NCBI GenBank assembly: GCA_030142905.1
Contig: JASJOG010000606.1
Location: 27,744 to 91,743 of the forward strand
Length of the DNA stretch: 64,000 nucleotides
Reading direction: 5' to 3'
DNA from: Heliopora coerulea
Taxonomy: Eukaryota; Cnidaria; Anthozoa; Scleralcyonacea; Helioporidae
Part shown: positions 47,120 through 58,520 of the stretch, piece by piece
Position numbering within the stretch: the first letter of the stretch is position 1
How the letters are laid out: each line of letters opens with the position of its first letter
Translations under genes and position numbers: made by a program
Notes under the pieces: model-generated
Told to the model about the DNA's origin: nothing
Seen by the model: only the letters and a program-made list of their open reading frames with translations
Databases searched by the model: none

Positions 47120-48311
47120 ATGCTCGGTTGCTCTCATCCAACAGCTCGGACTTCTACCTCAGTGCAAAGCACAACTCCGCTTTCTGCGGGGCTTAGCAAG
47201 TATGATCGCAATAAAGCCTACTACCAGAAGAATGAAAATGCAATTAAAGAGAGCAAGGCCTACTACGGCTTCAAAATGGAAGTGAAACGCGATGAGGAAG
47301 GGCGCTTGGTAGAAGTACGTAAAAAGATCAACACCGTGAGGAATCAGTTTCTGTCCAACGGAAAACCGGCAGGAAATATTGAAGTGATGGAATTGCTCTT
47401 AGATTGTTGGCTCAGTGAAAACAGTTCAAATGGCCAACAGGCGCAAAATACTATCCAGGCAGCAACGTCGTTGCAAACAAATTCATCTCCTATATTCTCC
47501 TCAATTGAACGTGATCAGGGTTGCCAGGTTCCAGGGCATGCTCGGAGCCAAACACTGTATAAAATGAGACCAAATTTTACCAAAAGAGGCCAAACTACTA
47601 ATTTTTCAAAAATGCCAAAATGAAGCTAAATTGTGAGCTTTTGCCAGTTACGTAGGATTTTCGTGTTCATCTCCCCCTGCAGGCTAAACAAAATTAACCG
47701 AAATTACCGAATCAGAATTTTGGAAAATCAGGAATGAGGCTAGAAAGAGATAACACACACACTCTTGGTCATAATGTCATATGCATATGTAAATTACACA
47801 ATAGAAATATTAATTATTAGCACCCATATATAAAAGATTAAAAGTTGGAGCATTGCCATTAAGCGCAATGGGCAAAACTTCCCTTTTTATACCAAAATAT
47901 TCATGAGGCGGACGTCTGCGAAAGCAGTACACTTAAGCTTGATCCTATATTGTGATTGGCTATTTTTACACACTTACAATTGGCTGAATTTTGTGAACTA
48001 TGATTGGACGAAAAAAACAACTAGGTTATCCTCATAATTCAGTATGGTTGTTCTGAGAAGTAATACACAAAAATGTTTCGTTTTTGCACCATTTCTCATA
48101 TAATTAATTTAGTATTACAAATGAGATTAAAAATAGCTCTTGACAATAAAAAGAGGCCAAAAAGAAGCCAAATAGCCAAATTTATTTTTTGAGGCCAAGC
48201 AAGAAAAAAAGAAGCCAAATTCGAGTTATTTGGCCTCCAAGAGGCCAATCTGGCAACCCTGAACGTGATATTCGTCCACCGGAAATTAGTCTGAACTCAA
48301 TTGACCAATAA
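47120..48311 (+). pseudogene. Small unknown ORF interrupted by a hAT-type insertion
   Basis: From ATG 47120 an open frame runs 132 codons to 47515, where a transposon begins; it then reads on into the element and stops at 47623. If the element and one copy of the 8-bp target duplication are left out, the frame continues unbroken from 48270 and closes 14 codons later at TAA 48309-48311. That continuity suggests a real coding frame before the insertion. The protein is hydrophilic, with Tyr/Lys-rich blocks (KYDRNKAYYQKNENAIKESK) and a Ser/Gln-rich end. I do not recognise the family. It may be a one-exon gene or an exon of a lineage-specific gene. With the element in place, a protein with a changed C-terminus could still be made. 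Confidence 0.5.
47516..48261. mobile_element. hAT-type nonautonomous element (746 bp)
   Basis: Perfect 12-bp terminal inverted repeats (CAGGGTTGCCAG ... CTGGCAACCCTG) flanked by an exact 8-bp target duplication AACGTGAT (47508-47515 and 48262-48269), the hallmark of hAT elements. Inside both ends are several copies of GGCCAAA or GCCAAA, like the subterminal transposase-binding repeats of this superfamily. No transposase is encoded. The perfect ends and duplication point to a recent insertion. Confidence 0.9.
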
Positions 48312-48789
48312 CATGCGACCTTTCCTTTATTCATAATTGACAGGCTGAGAAACTCAGCCTCTTCTTATGCGATCGCTCCGTGTTTAAGGAAGATTTTCTA
48401 CCTCGTAAACAGACGCGCAGGAGACTACTTTGTCGTTAAAAGTTCACTACTCAAGACTAGAGGCCTTATTTCCACAGGGAGAAATTCTCCCACTAGCGGA
48501 TCTAGACTTGGCTTGAAGGGGGGGGGGGGTGCAGCCTAGGATTATTAATTTAAACAGTGGCACTTCTTCATCTGCTCTGAGCTTCTCAAGAGAAATCACA
48601 TGTCTAGTTGTATAAGATTGTTTTTTAGGGACCACTGAGATATTCAAGCGTGTTTTTATAGCATTTACCAGAATGTTAAACCGTATATACAATATACTAT
48701 TATATATATACAACAGTATATACAATATACTATTATATACACCTGTGTGACATTTGTGTTGCATACTCTTATTGGTGTATATATATATA
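48312..48789. other. Spacer, no supported gene
   Basis: Contains a G-run (48521-48530) and TA-rich blocks with repeated TATACAATATACTATTATAT (48680-48745). Minus-strand open frames here are low-complexity. Confidence 0.45.
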
Positions 48790-49352
48790 CAGGGTGTTCC
48801 AAAAAAATGTATACACACTTTGAAGAATGATAACTCACTATAACAAACTTTCTTTCGAGTGCCATGCATTCGTGAGCAATTTAGAGATGAGGAGTTTTAT
48901 TTCCACCAAGATGGAGCACCTTCCCACTATCATCGTGACATGAGAGCCTAACTTACGAAAATCTGCCGAACAGATGGATTGGGTGAAGATATAGCATTGA
49001 ATTCCCCCCATGTTCACCAGACCTCACGCCTGTGAACTTTTTTATGGGGATACGTCAAAGATAAGATTTGTAGCACAAAACCTGTAACAATCAATGAGTT
49101 GAGAGCAGTAATTGAAAGAGAATGTACCCAAATACCAAATGAAATGATCATAATTCGTAATGTTTGCAATTCCATCTGTCCGCGTTATCAGCAGTGCCTG
49201 GACCAGAACGGTCATCAGTTCGAACACCTGCGATAACTCAAAAAATTCTACACTTGTCTTCTTTAACTTGGGTTATAAAACTTAGATATGTCTTGATAAA
49301 CATTGTATTTATAATCATTCAAAGTGTGTATACATTTTTTTGGGACACTCTG
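48790..49352 (+). mobile_element. Mariner-like element, internally deleted
   Basis: Inverted ends of about 35 bp (left CAGGGTGTTCCAAAAAAATG, right complement CAGAGTGTCCCAAAAAAATG) flanked by TA. After the left end the sequence enters the C-terminal half of a mariner/IS630-type transposase: FYFHQDGAPSHYHRDMRA (second catalytic Asp in QDGAPSH), a frameshifted LWGYVKDKI block, and ELRAVIERECTQIPNEM, then LDQNGHQFEHLR. Stops and frameshifts plus loss of the N-terminal half make it inactive. Confidence 0.85.
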
Positions 49353-49436
49353 TATATATGCAACTCTGTATATATGCATGTATATGTGCAACTCAAATGT
49401 CACACAGAACGCGTAAGGCTTAAGGGCGCTCAATAC

Positions 49437-49652
49437 CCTAACCAAACAACCCTATCCCAACTAACCCAACTAACCCCTAACCCTGACTCCTGACCCCAAA
49501 CCCCTAACCCTTACCCCTGACCCCAAACCCCTATCCCCTGACCCCTGACCCTTAACCCCGAACCTAAACCCTAACCCTAACCCCTAACCCTAACCCCGAA
49601 CCTTAACCCTAACCTTCTAACCCCCTAACCCCTAACCCCTAACTCGTAACCC
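49437..49652 (-). repeat. Degenerate interstitial telomere-like array
   Basis: About 215 bp of CCCTAA variants (CCCTAACCCTAACC, CCCCTGACCCC, CCCAAACCCC), i.e. TTAGGG-type repeats on the minus strand. Degenerate and interstitial, flanked by TA-rich repeat (49653-49680). It sits between two cut-and-paste elements. Confidence 0.8.
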
Positions 49653-50194
49653 TATATATATATATGGGTATATATATATTTGGATTGATAAGGGACCAGA
49701 GTGATCAAACCACTACTCGAGCGGTGGGCATTGCTTAACGCTATCGGTTATCGTTATATATCCGTAGAGTGCTCAACAACATCGAAATGTGGGAGCGTAT
49801 ATATGTTCAATCCGCAGACGTACGTTTCGCTTTACTACAGCTCATCAGTGCAGCTCAACAGCAACATAAACACATTAACTTGCGTTTCATATACTGCATG
49901 GAAGATGGACAGGGGCGGATTTAGGGTCAGGCAAGTAACATAGCTGCCTAACGTGATTGACGGCCTATCGAAGCGATTTTGATAATACTAGCATGGAAGA
50001 CACAGTTTATTAAAGTCTTCGTCTTTGATACATCCACTGTCTAACCAAGAAGCATTTGCGTGCATTGCATTAGCGAGTCATTTACAATGAGATAAACAAA
50101 CACTCGAATTTCATAGTTCACAGGTTCTCTGCTCGAGCGACGAGGCTGAAATTGTTGCTATGTTACTCAAGTGTCAATCATTTTGCCTAATTAA
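49653..50194. other. Spacer, no supported gene
   Basis: Short unique sequence with one 80-codon open frame lacking motifs. A GGGGCGGATTTAGGG word at 49911-49925 resembles one end of some hAT-type elements, but the other end was not found. Confidence 0.4.
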
Positions 50195-50325
50195 TATGAT
50201 TGTAATACAAATTATAATTGTAATTGAAATTACAATTGTAGTAGAAATTATAATTGTAATACAAATTATAATCCTAATATAAATTACAATTCTAATACAA
50301 ATTATAATTTTAACACAATTATTTT
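50195..50325. repeat. AT-rich repeat of ATTATAATTGTAATAC type
   Basis: About seven imperfect units of 17-19 bp, each ATTATAATTGTAATACAA-like, strongly self-complementary. Similar in style to the ATTCTAATAC array near 930-1085. Confidence 0.7.
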
Positions 50326-50353
50326 TTTCTCAAAGTCTGGTTTTTTTACCCCC

Positions 50354-50425
50354 AGCGACCACACCAGCGACCACACCAGCGACCACACCAGCGACCACAC
50401 CAGCGACCACACCAGCGACCACACC
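50354..50425 (+). repeat. Six perfect copies of a 12-bp minisatellite
   Basis: Six exact tandem copies of AGCGACCACACC. In one frame it would encode Ala-Thr-Thr-Pro repeated, a mucin-like composition, and it follows a polypyrimidine tract with a CAG. No other coding exon was found close by, so it is listed as a repeat. Confidence 0.85.
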
Positions 50426-50532
50426 GTGGTAAAAGACTAACCCATTTTAGCGAATGACGCGCAGGCATAAAAAGACTGGGGTAGACTAAACTGAATGTGA
50501 TTACGTGATACACATAACATCATATTGATATA

Positions 50533-51333
50533 CAGTAGTCTCCCGATATCTCGACATCGCTTATCTCGATACTCCCGCTATCTCGATCAAAGATTCGTTC
50601 CCCCTGGATTTGCCTAACTGTTTATCAGTAATTTACTATGGTTTATCTCGAACTCGTTTATCTCGATAACCCCGCTATCTCGATCAATTTTGGATTCCCT
50701 TGACCTAATTTTACCCTTTTTATCTCGATGCAGTGTTGAAAACGGCTGTTTCAAATAGTGAACCAACGACAGTAAGATCACAATTTTTTAAATAGTTTTT
50801 TTTATTACAACTGTCATCTTAGCGTAGCATCTTAGCAATTCATAGGTCATTCCATAACTTCCCTTTTCAAAATTTCAATGAGCTTGACACTGCCACAAAA
50901 TCGCAGAGTACAGGGAACTTGCATTCCCTCTCTATCACCCGTGGAGAATGAAGAAGATGCGCAATGGGTCAGACGACGAGCATTAGAAGTATCTAATTTT
51001 ATGGAAAAACAGTTTGCGATGGCAAAATGCCAGCAAGACATTTTGGACTATTTTAATCAGTAGGGTATTTGAACAGGACCAGGGGTTCTAACTCGCTTCT
51101 GACTTTTTCTGTAAAAAATTGTTTAGTTTGAAAATAGTTTAAAGGAAACACAGACTTTATACCATCTAAATAACGTAAACTAAATTGAAACAAACAATAA
51201 ATGTTATAGTTAGTCTTTGTTAATTTTAACATTGAAAATCAAGAATTTTTTGGATCCCCCGATATGTCGAACTCCCGCTATCTCGATATTTTTTTCGTTT
51301 CCCTTGAGAGATCGAGATATCGGGAAACTACTG
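50533..51333. mobile_element. Pogo/Tigger-like element (801 bp)
   Basis: Ends CAGTAGTCTCCCGATATCTC and (complement) CAGTAGTTTCCCGATATCTC are inverted repeats flanked by TA on both sides. Further TATCTCGAT words recur inside both ends. The interior open frame at 50878-51063 (RRRALEVSNFMEKQFAMAKC) may be the tail of a transposase, but no catalytic domain is left. The TA target and CAGTAGTC start suggest the pogo group. Confidence 0.7.
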
Positions 51334-53657
51334 TATGTAGAACTTGGGATATTTAGGTTTCTGTGCAATTTGTGTCTTTCTTGCTTTTTTTACCATCTAA
51401 TGCGTCAGTAACTGTTGGGGTGACGGGTGATTCAAATAAAAAATTGAGTAGTACTGGCTTGGACGAAGACATGCGTGTTCCACCGAACTTTAACTTATTT
51501 CAACGAATCAGGAAATTGTTCATAAGTCACATGAAAAAGAAGCTTGGGAACGCAAGGTTTAAGCATATGGATTGTGTAGAGGTTAAATTCTGAGAGGAAA
51601 TTGATCACATATGGTTGAGACTCAGTTGTGTTTTAAACCCCAGTTTGATGTCGGCAAATCTGTCTTCCGTAATTCCGGAGAGCAGAGGTGCGATCTGTTG
51701 AGTTGATGATTATCTAATACAACCTTTTCAGCAATCAGTTCTCACACAGGCCAGTGTTGAAATGGAGCATATGGGAAGCAAAGTAAATGGCTTTTAAATT
51801 CAATTAAATTGGGATAAAATCGACGTGTGTTCCCATGGGCTCCCACCTTGAATGACTTGTTGACTTGATTATCATGAGAAATGAGTCACATTTATATTGG
51901 GAGGGTGTATGAATATTGTCCTGACTTTGGTATCTTCTGACATTGAACTTCGGACAACATCTGTTTTCTTAGCTTTCTGCTGACGCAAAGACATAACGCA
52001 AATAGCGCAAATATCAGTTCGACTGCTGAGTTCTAAAACGGGAAAAAATACTTTGCGATGCAGGTACAGAACTAGTCAGAATCAGGGAACTGTAGAAATA
52101 CACCCTGACGAAAAAAAATTTTTGCTTGAGGCAGAGAAAACAATTGCAAACGGCGTCGGGATCGGTCATTCATCTTTTTTAATCTTTTATACTTAAATTG
52201 TCGCCATGAAGATAATTAAGCACCGAATTCCATTCAAAAAGTGTGATTCGTGATCACGTTTATACGCATATGTACGTAAGTTTGCCTAAGCTTCAACGGG
52301 TTGAAAGTGATCGAGTGACGTTGTAGCAGATTCACGTTTATACTGGATTAGCATCCAAAGTAGGATTTGGTTGAACAAGTTAGGAAAACAAGCAGATACC
52401 TTACGGTGAGTTTATTTTCCTTGTCAGCAGTGATTTCCTGACTTACTGAAATTAGTCTGAGCCTACAAGTATATGCAGTTCTGCCCGTCCTTGAATGTAC
52501 AGTTCAAATTCTCGAATTAGAATTTATATAACCTACGATTCAAACGTGATTTTGCTTGTCAGTTAATTCAAAACAGCGAACCAAAGCCCGTCGAAACGAC
52601 ACACTTTACTCACAGACCAGACTGACGCTCCCATACGTGACAGTTATTTAAAAAACTAAACTAGAACGCCGAGTTCTTAATTTACTGTGCCTCTCTTAGT
52701 TACACGTATACTACAACGGTAATCGCTTAAATAACAACGCCCAGTAAACTTGCTGCTTTGTTTAAACACACTACCCAGGTAAAAGAAAACATATCTCTGT
52801 CACTGGTGATCAGTCCGTTTACTTTGACCGTTTTCTGTTTGTTTATTTTATTGGAAAATGTTCGAACGTCAGGGGTCGATTGTTTAAAGTTAGCTTCTAA
52901 CGTGCAGATAACTCCAGACTCATAGATACAAAGGACAAACGTTTGTCCTGCATCCAATCCGGTTATTCAAAACATCAATAACGCTCTCCACCCGCTACGC
53001 ACTTTGGCATAACTATCGACTGGACAGCGAATTCATCTGCTGGATGCAGTTAATCCACTGGCTTAGTTAATCTAGCTTTGTCCAAACGACCTTCTACCGA
53101 AATCATTTTAGCAGACACATTTTCTCAGCAGTTGTACATGGTTTTTGTGTTTGTTCCTAATTTTGTTCCACAGAATTGTTATACAGATATGCCATATAAA
53201 ATGTCCACCATGCAACATTCCGATACGACATTAGGAAATTATAATATTGCTCATAGGTAGATCCCTTTTATTCACGTGTTACGAATACAGTTCCGAAATT
53301 GTCCACTTTGATCTCTCGCTGCCTTGTTAGAGGAAATCAACCACTTAGTTTCTTAGTTAGATAAACATCGGATTATCAATTGATTCTAGAAATATTTGGA
53401 TGTTCCACGCTACTCCTGATGGCTTTAGTTAGTCCAGGGTTGCAACATAGAGTCATGAAGTTCTAAGAAACGCAAGCAAAATTCTGTCTTGCGTGCATAA
53501 CTTCTGCGTCCTAAATTACTGTTATAAGCCAAAGACTTAATAGGAGAGCACATTCATTGGCAAGGACTCCTCAGAACAGTTTATTTCTCACCTACTTATA
53601 TCATAGAAATATGAAACAGTATTTAGAATATAGTTATATAAACTGCATAACATATAG
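51334..53657. other. Intergenic, no supported gene
   Basis: AT-rich unique-looking sequence. One 76-codon plus-strand frame ending at 51593 has a basic stretch (FNLFQRIRKLFISHMKKKLG) but no family could be named. Confidence 0.4.
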
Positions 53658-53763
53658 GTGTATGCTTATTTTGACGGTGTAGTGAAGATGCACGCCATAT
53701 TTAAATACGAGGTGGCGAAGAGAGCTGCTGGTGCAACAGAACCACCAAACGTCTTGTCAACAG
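53658..53763 (+). other. Candidate orphan exon
   Basis: An open block bounded by an AG (ACATATAG) and a GT (ACAG|GTGATT) encodes VYAYFDGVVKMHAIFKYEVA followed by KRAAGATEPPNVLST, a composition more protein-like than its surroundings. The frame stays open to 54095 beyond the possible donor. No family is recognised and no partner exon was found, so this could be chance. Confidence 0.25.
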
Positions 53764-54095
53764 GTGATTTACTAGCTGAGCACGTCTGTGAACGCAAAGT
53801 TAATCTAAAGTATTTTGTGGTAAACATTGAAAAGTTCGATCAATGTATAAATAAATATCACGTTTCCCTTTTGATGAAAATGTTGTTTCACCTTTTGCCA
53901 GAGCTTTCGCTGGACCGAAACCACTTGCAGTTATTCACATCACCAATTCGACATTTCGTGAAGAACAATTCCAAGCACAAACATATTTTCTTTAAAACAG
54001 CATCTTCTTGGCAAAAGTACATTCTGTTCAAAGGGATGCGGCAAACACAGGTTGAATATGAATCATGTTTCTGTATACGTGGATGGTATAAGTGA

Positions 54096-57000
54096 TGCTA
54101 GTTGAAGTTTGAATATCACCTTACAAGGCGAAGCACTTATGTCTGTATTTCAGTCATAAGTTGCAACTGAATGGAGTGATTCTCGAACCAAAATGATATT
54201 TTTCAGTTATTAAGAAGAACTATAATCAAGTAACTGGTAAAGTGATAGACGAGGAAAATAGTTCCCATCTTAAATTAATTGGGGAAAAAATGAAACTTCT
54301 CGAAAGTGCAATACATTGAGCTTGGCAACGCAAGATTAACTAAGTTTCGCAATGCAACCTCGGAGCCATGGCGTAGTGGAAAATTGGTAATTCAGCCAAT
54401 CGGCAGAGGACTTACTTCAATGACCGGAAAGGCTAATTCTTTGAGTATGTTGGTTTAAGCAAAACAAATTATTGACGAGATAAGCTATCAAGAGATAAGG
54501 GCTGTTTCTAAATTCAGTCTGCAATCGATTGTGCGATTTAAGGTGCAAAACGTATATTTATATATACTCTTTAATTATAAGCGGATTGGATAGTGAACGG
54601 GCTTCCGTTTCCTCGATCTTCCATCTTCTAACAACCACCCAAGTGATGCCTTCAGCGTTTGATTTCTATCAAGACCACGTGTAGGTTCTTCACTCAGGGA
54701 AAAAAAAGGATCTATCAGCTATAAGGCCATATCATTAAGTATCGTGAAGTAGTCGCCGCTTAACTGCATGCATGTTACCGTCAATTCAGTTCTAAAATCT
54801 CAAATTCCATTCGTAGTTTCCCCATTTTTACACCAGTAAGAACCCAAAACCCCTTTCTGTTTAGTTCAATGGTTATGTCTCGACCAAATTGGCCTTGGTA
54901 GTTCAATGTGCGCCAAACAAGTAGTTACTAATCAAAACTAATTATAATGTCATTTGAAATTCTTCCATGAAAAATCTGGCAATGAACTAAGGTGACCTTG
55001 CTGAAAAGCTATCAACGAAACACATGATGTTGTTTCAGATGTTAGGCAAGCCATCTGGAGCCCGGAGGAGAACTCCACCCGTTATGGCATGAGGCTGGCT
55101 TAAGGCCAAACTGCAACGTTAACATGCTATGATCTTAGGTTAAGTAGTTCATCACTTGAACTTGTATTTTTTTAAAAAATTACACTTGAGTTTAAAACGA
55201 CAAATAAAAAAAACACAAGAAGAAAGAATAAACTAAATGTCGTCATCGCATCGACCTGAGAAATTCGTGTGAGATTCTTGAGTGAAAAGAAACAGGAATG
55301 ACGGCTTTACTTTAATGGAGCCCCAAAATGATGGTCTGAGGCAAAATTTTAACGTTAATAGCACCTCGGCTATCACGGAGCTAAACTAATCCCTGTACTA
55401 GAGTACCTATTTATTTCCAACTATAAAGTCAGCCATAACATCCGGCACTTTTAATTATTTAGCAATGTTTGGCCATTTAGAACCAGTGTTATTTTAAAGA
55501 TCCTGAAGAAAAAAGTGCGAGAACGCAGAATTCATAACGATAAATCCGTCTTCTAAAGTGTTCGTCGAATTCAACTGTCTATGTATTGTCTGAATGATTA
55601 GATTTAGACTCAAAAGAATTCGAGACGGTTTGTTCACTCGGCTGTTTACTCACTTCACATTACACGAAAGAACCAAAGCTTTACGTTCCTAGCATTGATT
55701 CGCACATCGCACTTTTTATTTTGGAATGTGCGACTTGTATAATTCGTAAAAGTTTATTTGATCGACGATGATTGAAAAATTGTATGGATTTGACAAAATA
55801 TGACTGTTACCGTTATCTTCATCAAAAGAATCTTGTATGGAATACTTTTCTTAAATAATGAACACAACCGGTCTTGGCTCAAACTTCACCTCTCTTTTCT
55901 GTAGTTTGTTCAAACAGTTACATAGAATGATGTCAATGAACAGACTTAAGTTAGCAAAAACACTCTTTGGTGACACTGACATAACCTTGGTACTGTATGT
56001 CTCTTTGGATAAATTACCTTAAGTTTTTAAGTTTCGTCCTCTAGTGAAAGCATTCAGTACACAGACCCTACAGTGTTTACCAAAGCAAAGCTCTTATAGA
56101 TGTTTAAGACGTACGCATTTCAGGGACTAAAAATGTCTTCTCGGTGTCCCTTATCGGCTCTTCATTTGTAGTGCGTATAGGTAATTGTTAACAGGTATTG
56201 GCACACTTAATGGTTAAAAGAAGTGTTAAGCGCAATAAATCCGTTCAAATTTAGGTATCATTATTGCTGCTGTTTAACAAGCTACACACCTCATGATAGA
56301 CTTTTATCACATGGGAGTGGTGCGGAAAGTCGGAGATAACTGGATCGAATTTCCAGTCTTGCACATAGAATATTAGAACTTCCAGTGGAAGGAAGGAAAA
56401 AGCGGAGTATCTCATTTTAAAATTCTGCCAAAAAAAGGTGAAAACATGCCGTTTAATATTAAATTGACCTTATGGATGCTTTTCAGATCCTTGACTAAGT
56501 TTAGGATACGCCTTCACTCTCTTGCGGTAGTCATATACCGCAACTATTGGTCGGCCCAGATTAGATATCTATTTTGGCTGCGTCATATCTACACTTCGAG
56601 GTTTCTAAAACATCAGTATTATGTGGTCTGTAACACCAAGCGATAAGAAAAGTCCAATTTCCTCTGCGGAGAAGAATCATTGAAATACGATTAGATCAAA
56701 TCGGACGTGAACAACTGTCTACCGCGCAGGAAACAGGTACCAATTCGAGCGATAGAAGTCCGTTCTTTAGCTTGTTGACACCTGGGCCACAAGGACAAGC
56801 CCATTAACCAAAGTTTTCCCCTGCTCGCGAAGCTAAAGTTTTATTTGAAAGAAAATATCCCACGTACTGTCGACAATAGTTTGGTGTCACAATTGCACTA
56901 GAAACTAAGCATTGTTTTTTCTTCGAGAACAGCCCACGTCACTGAACGAAGTATTGAAATAGAATCCTCAACAATACATACTTGTTAGAACGACGCCAAA

Positions 57001-58520
57001 GAGGCGACTAGAAGCTGTGTAGCATCAATTGGGATGTTTTTGACGGCGTTGAAACGTATCGGCAACTCCTAGGTTAAGCGATTTTGTGCGTCAGGATGAA
57101 CAAGCGCTGACAAAGGTGCACTGTCGTGAAGACCTCGCATCATTCTGGCCACCATGCAGACCTACATCTCGAAGACAGGGCATGTCGTTTCTCCTGTCAT
57201 TCTTCAAATTTGCAATACAATTAGGAACGGCAAGAAAAGTTATTGCACTTTGTTCGGCCAAACGAAGGAGTTTGTGATCACAAATTAATTAAACTATTCT
57301 GCGATGTAATTATAGCCAGTCAAAGAATTAGCACAGCCGTTTGCCGACTTTGTGTTTGGGCGGCCTTGCTATTTCTCACAGAGGGACACTCCAGGCGGGA
57401 AACAATTACGGGATCCCTGGGAGTTATTGATTCAGTTTGGAAGTCATTCTAAACCGACGCTAAAAATGCCGAAGTTGGCGACAGAAACACTTGCCATATA
57501 CCCTTCCTTAATACCCCAACACACCTCAAAGATTAATTAATTTTCAACACTTTATAACCAGGGAAATCCCTACGGTTCAAACAGGTGGTTTCGAAGACAG
57601 GATATGTAAGGACACCAACGCATATGCTTTACATAGCAAAGGACAAAAAGAGGCAAATTAAGCTATGGGATCATGATTCAACGATTCTGTACAATCGAGA
57701 GTCTTAGTTGTCTTTTCTAGTTATACTTTACCAGCGGGGTCAGTCCCACGCAAGCACAAATCAACGCTTTAATAGGAAAAAGAACGTACCGTTATGAACT
57801 ATAAAACAAACAACAAAATGGTCAAAGTTGCCATTAGCTGGCTGCGAAGCCTCGACGTTTAAACAGTAAACGGCAAATACGAAGTGACGAAATGGTACCA
57901 CTTCTAATTCCAATTAGTCTTAATCGATCTCATAAGAGCTACTTTACGGTAAGCTTGAACACAAGAGATGTAAAAAATGAGGAAACAATTAATTAGTCAC
58001 GCATCGTATAATCACTTTAATTTTGTCCGGGCAACTCATGCCGATCTCTGGAACAATTGCTTTCATAAAATACCCGAGCTTATTTTAAAACTTCGTTCGG
58101 GGACAAAGCCAACGGATCTGCAACACTTTGTTGTGTACACCACACTGTCATGTTGAATAACATGAATCCCAGGGCGATTCCGGAATCAAAAGACGATTTG
58201 TTTTCGCCTCTGTTTATGTTTGCAGTTTCAGTTACTGGGGCCCCCCACCCTGTTGTCCTGGCGAGCCTGATGGTATTTAAACAATTACGTGCAATTAACT
58301 AATCATAGTTTTATTTATTTGACCCTTTGCAAGAACCCGGTTCTTGGACAATTAAAAAGATAGCGAGCCCGCTACTTAAATCAGTAAATACCGTCGACAG
58401 ACAGTTGCTGCTGTCCGATTAGTGAAGCTGTGGAGGATATTCGAATGAAACAGAACTGGGTGCTGATCAAGCCAAATTTCAAACTTCAATAAGCTGGACC
58501 TTGTTCAATAAACGTCATAT
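54096..58520. other. Upstream region of the Wnt gene, no supported gene
   Basis: About 4.4 kb with no convincing exon, repeat family or RNA gene on either strand. It is the least repeat-rich long stretch in the window and lies directly upstream of a developmental regulator, so cis-regulatory content is plausible but nothing specific was seen. Confidence 0.4.

Noticed and set aside
49905..49930. hAT-like end CAGGGGCGGATTTAGGG
   Set aside because: Only one end was seen and no target duplication could be identified, so no element is called.
50354..50425. CRISPR-like array
   Set aside because: Repeats are directly adjacent with no spacers; it is a tandem minisatellite in a eukaryotic genome.
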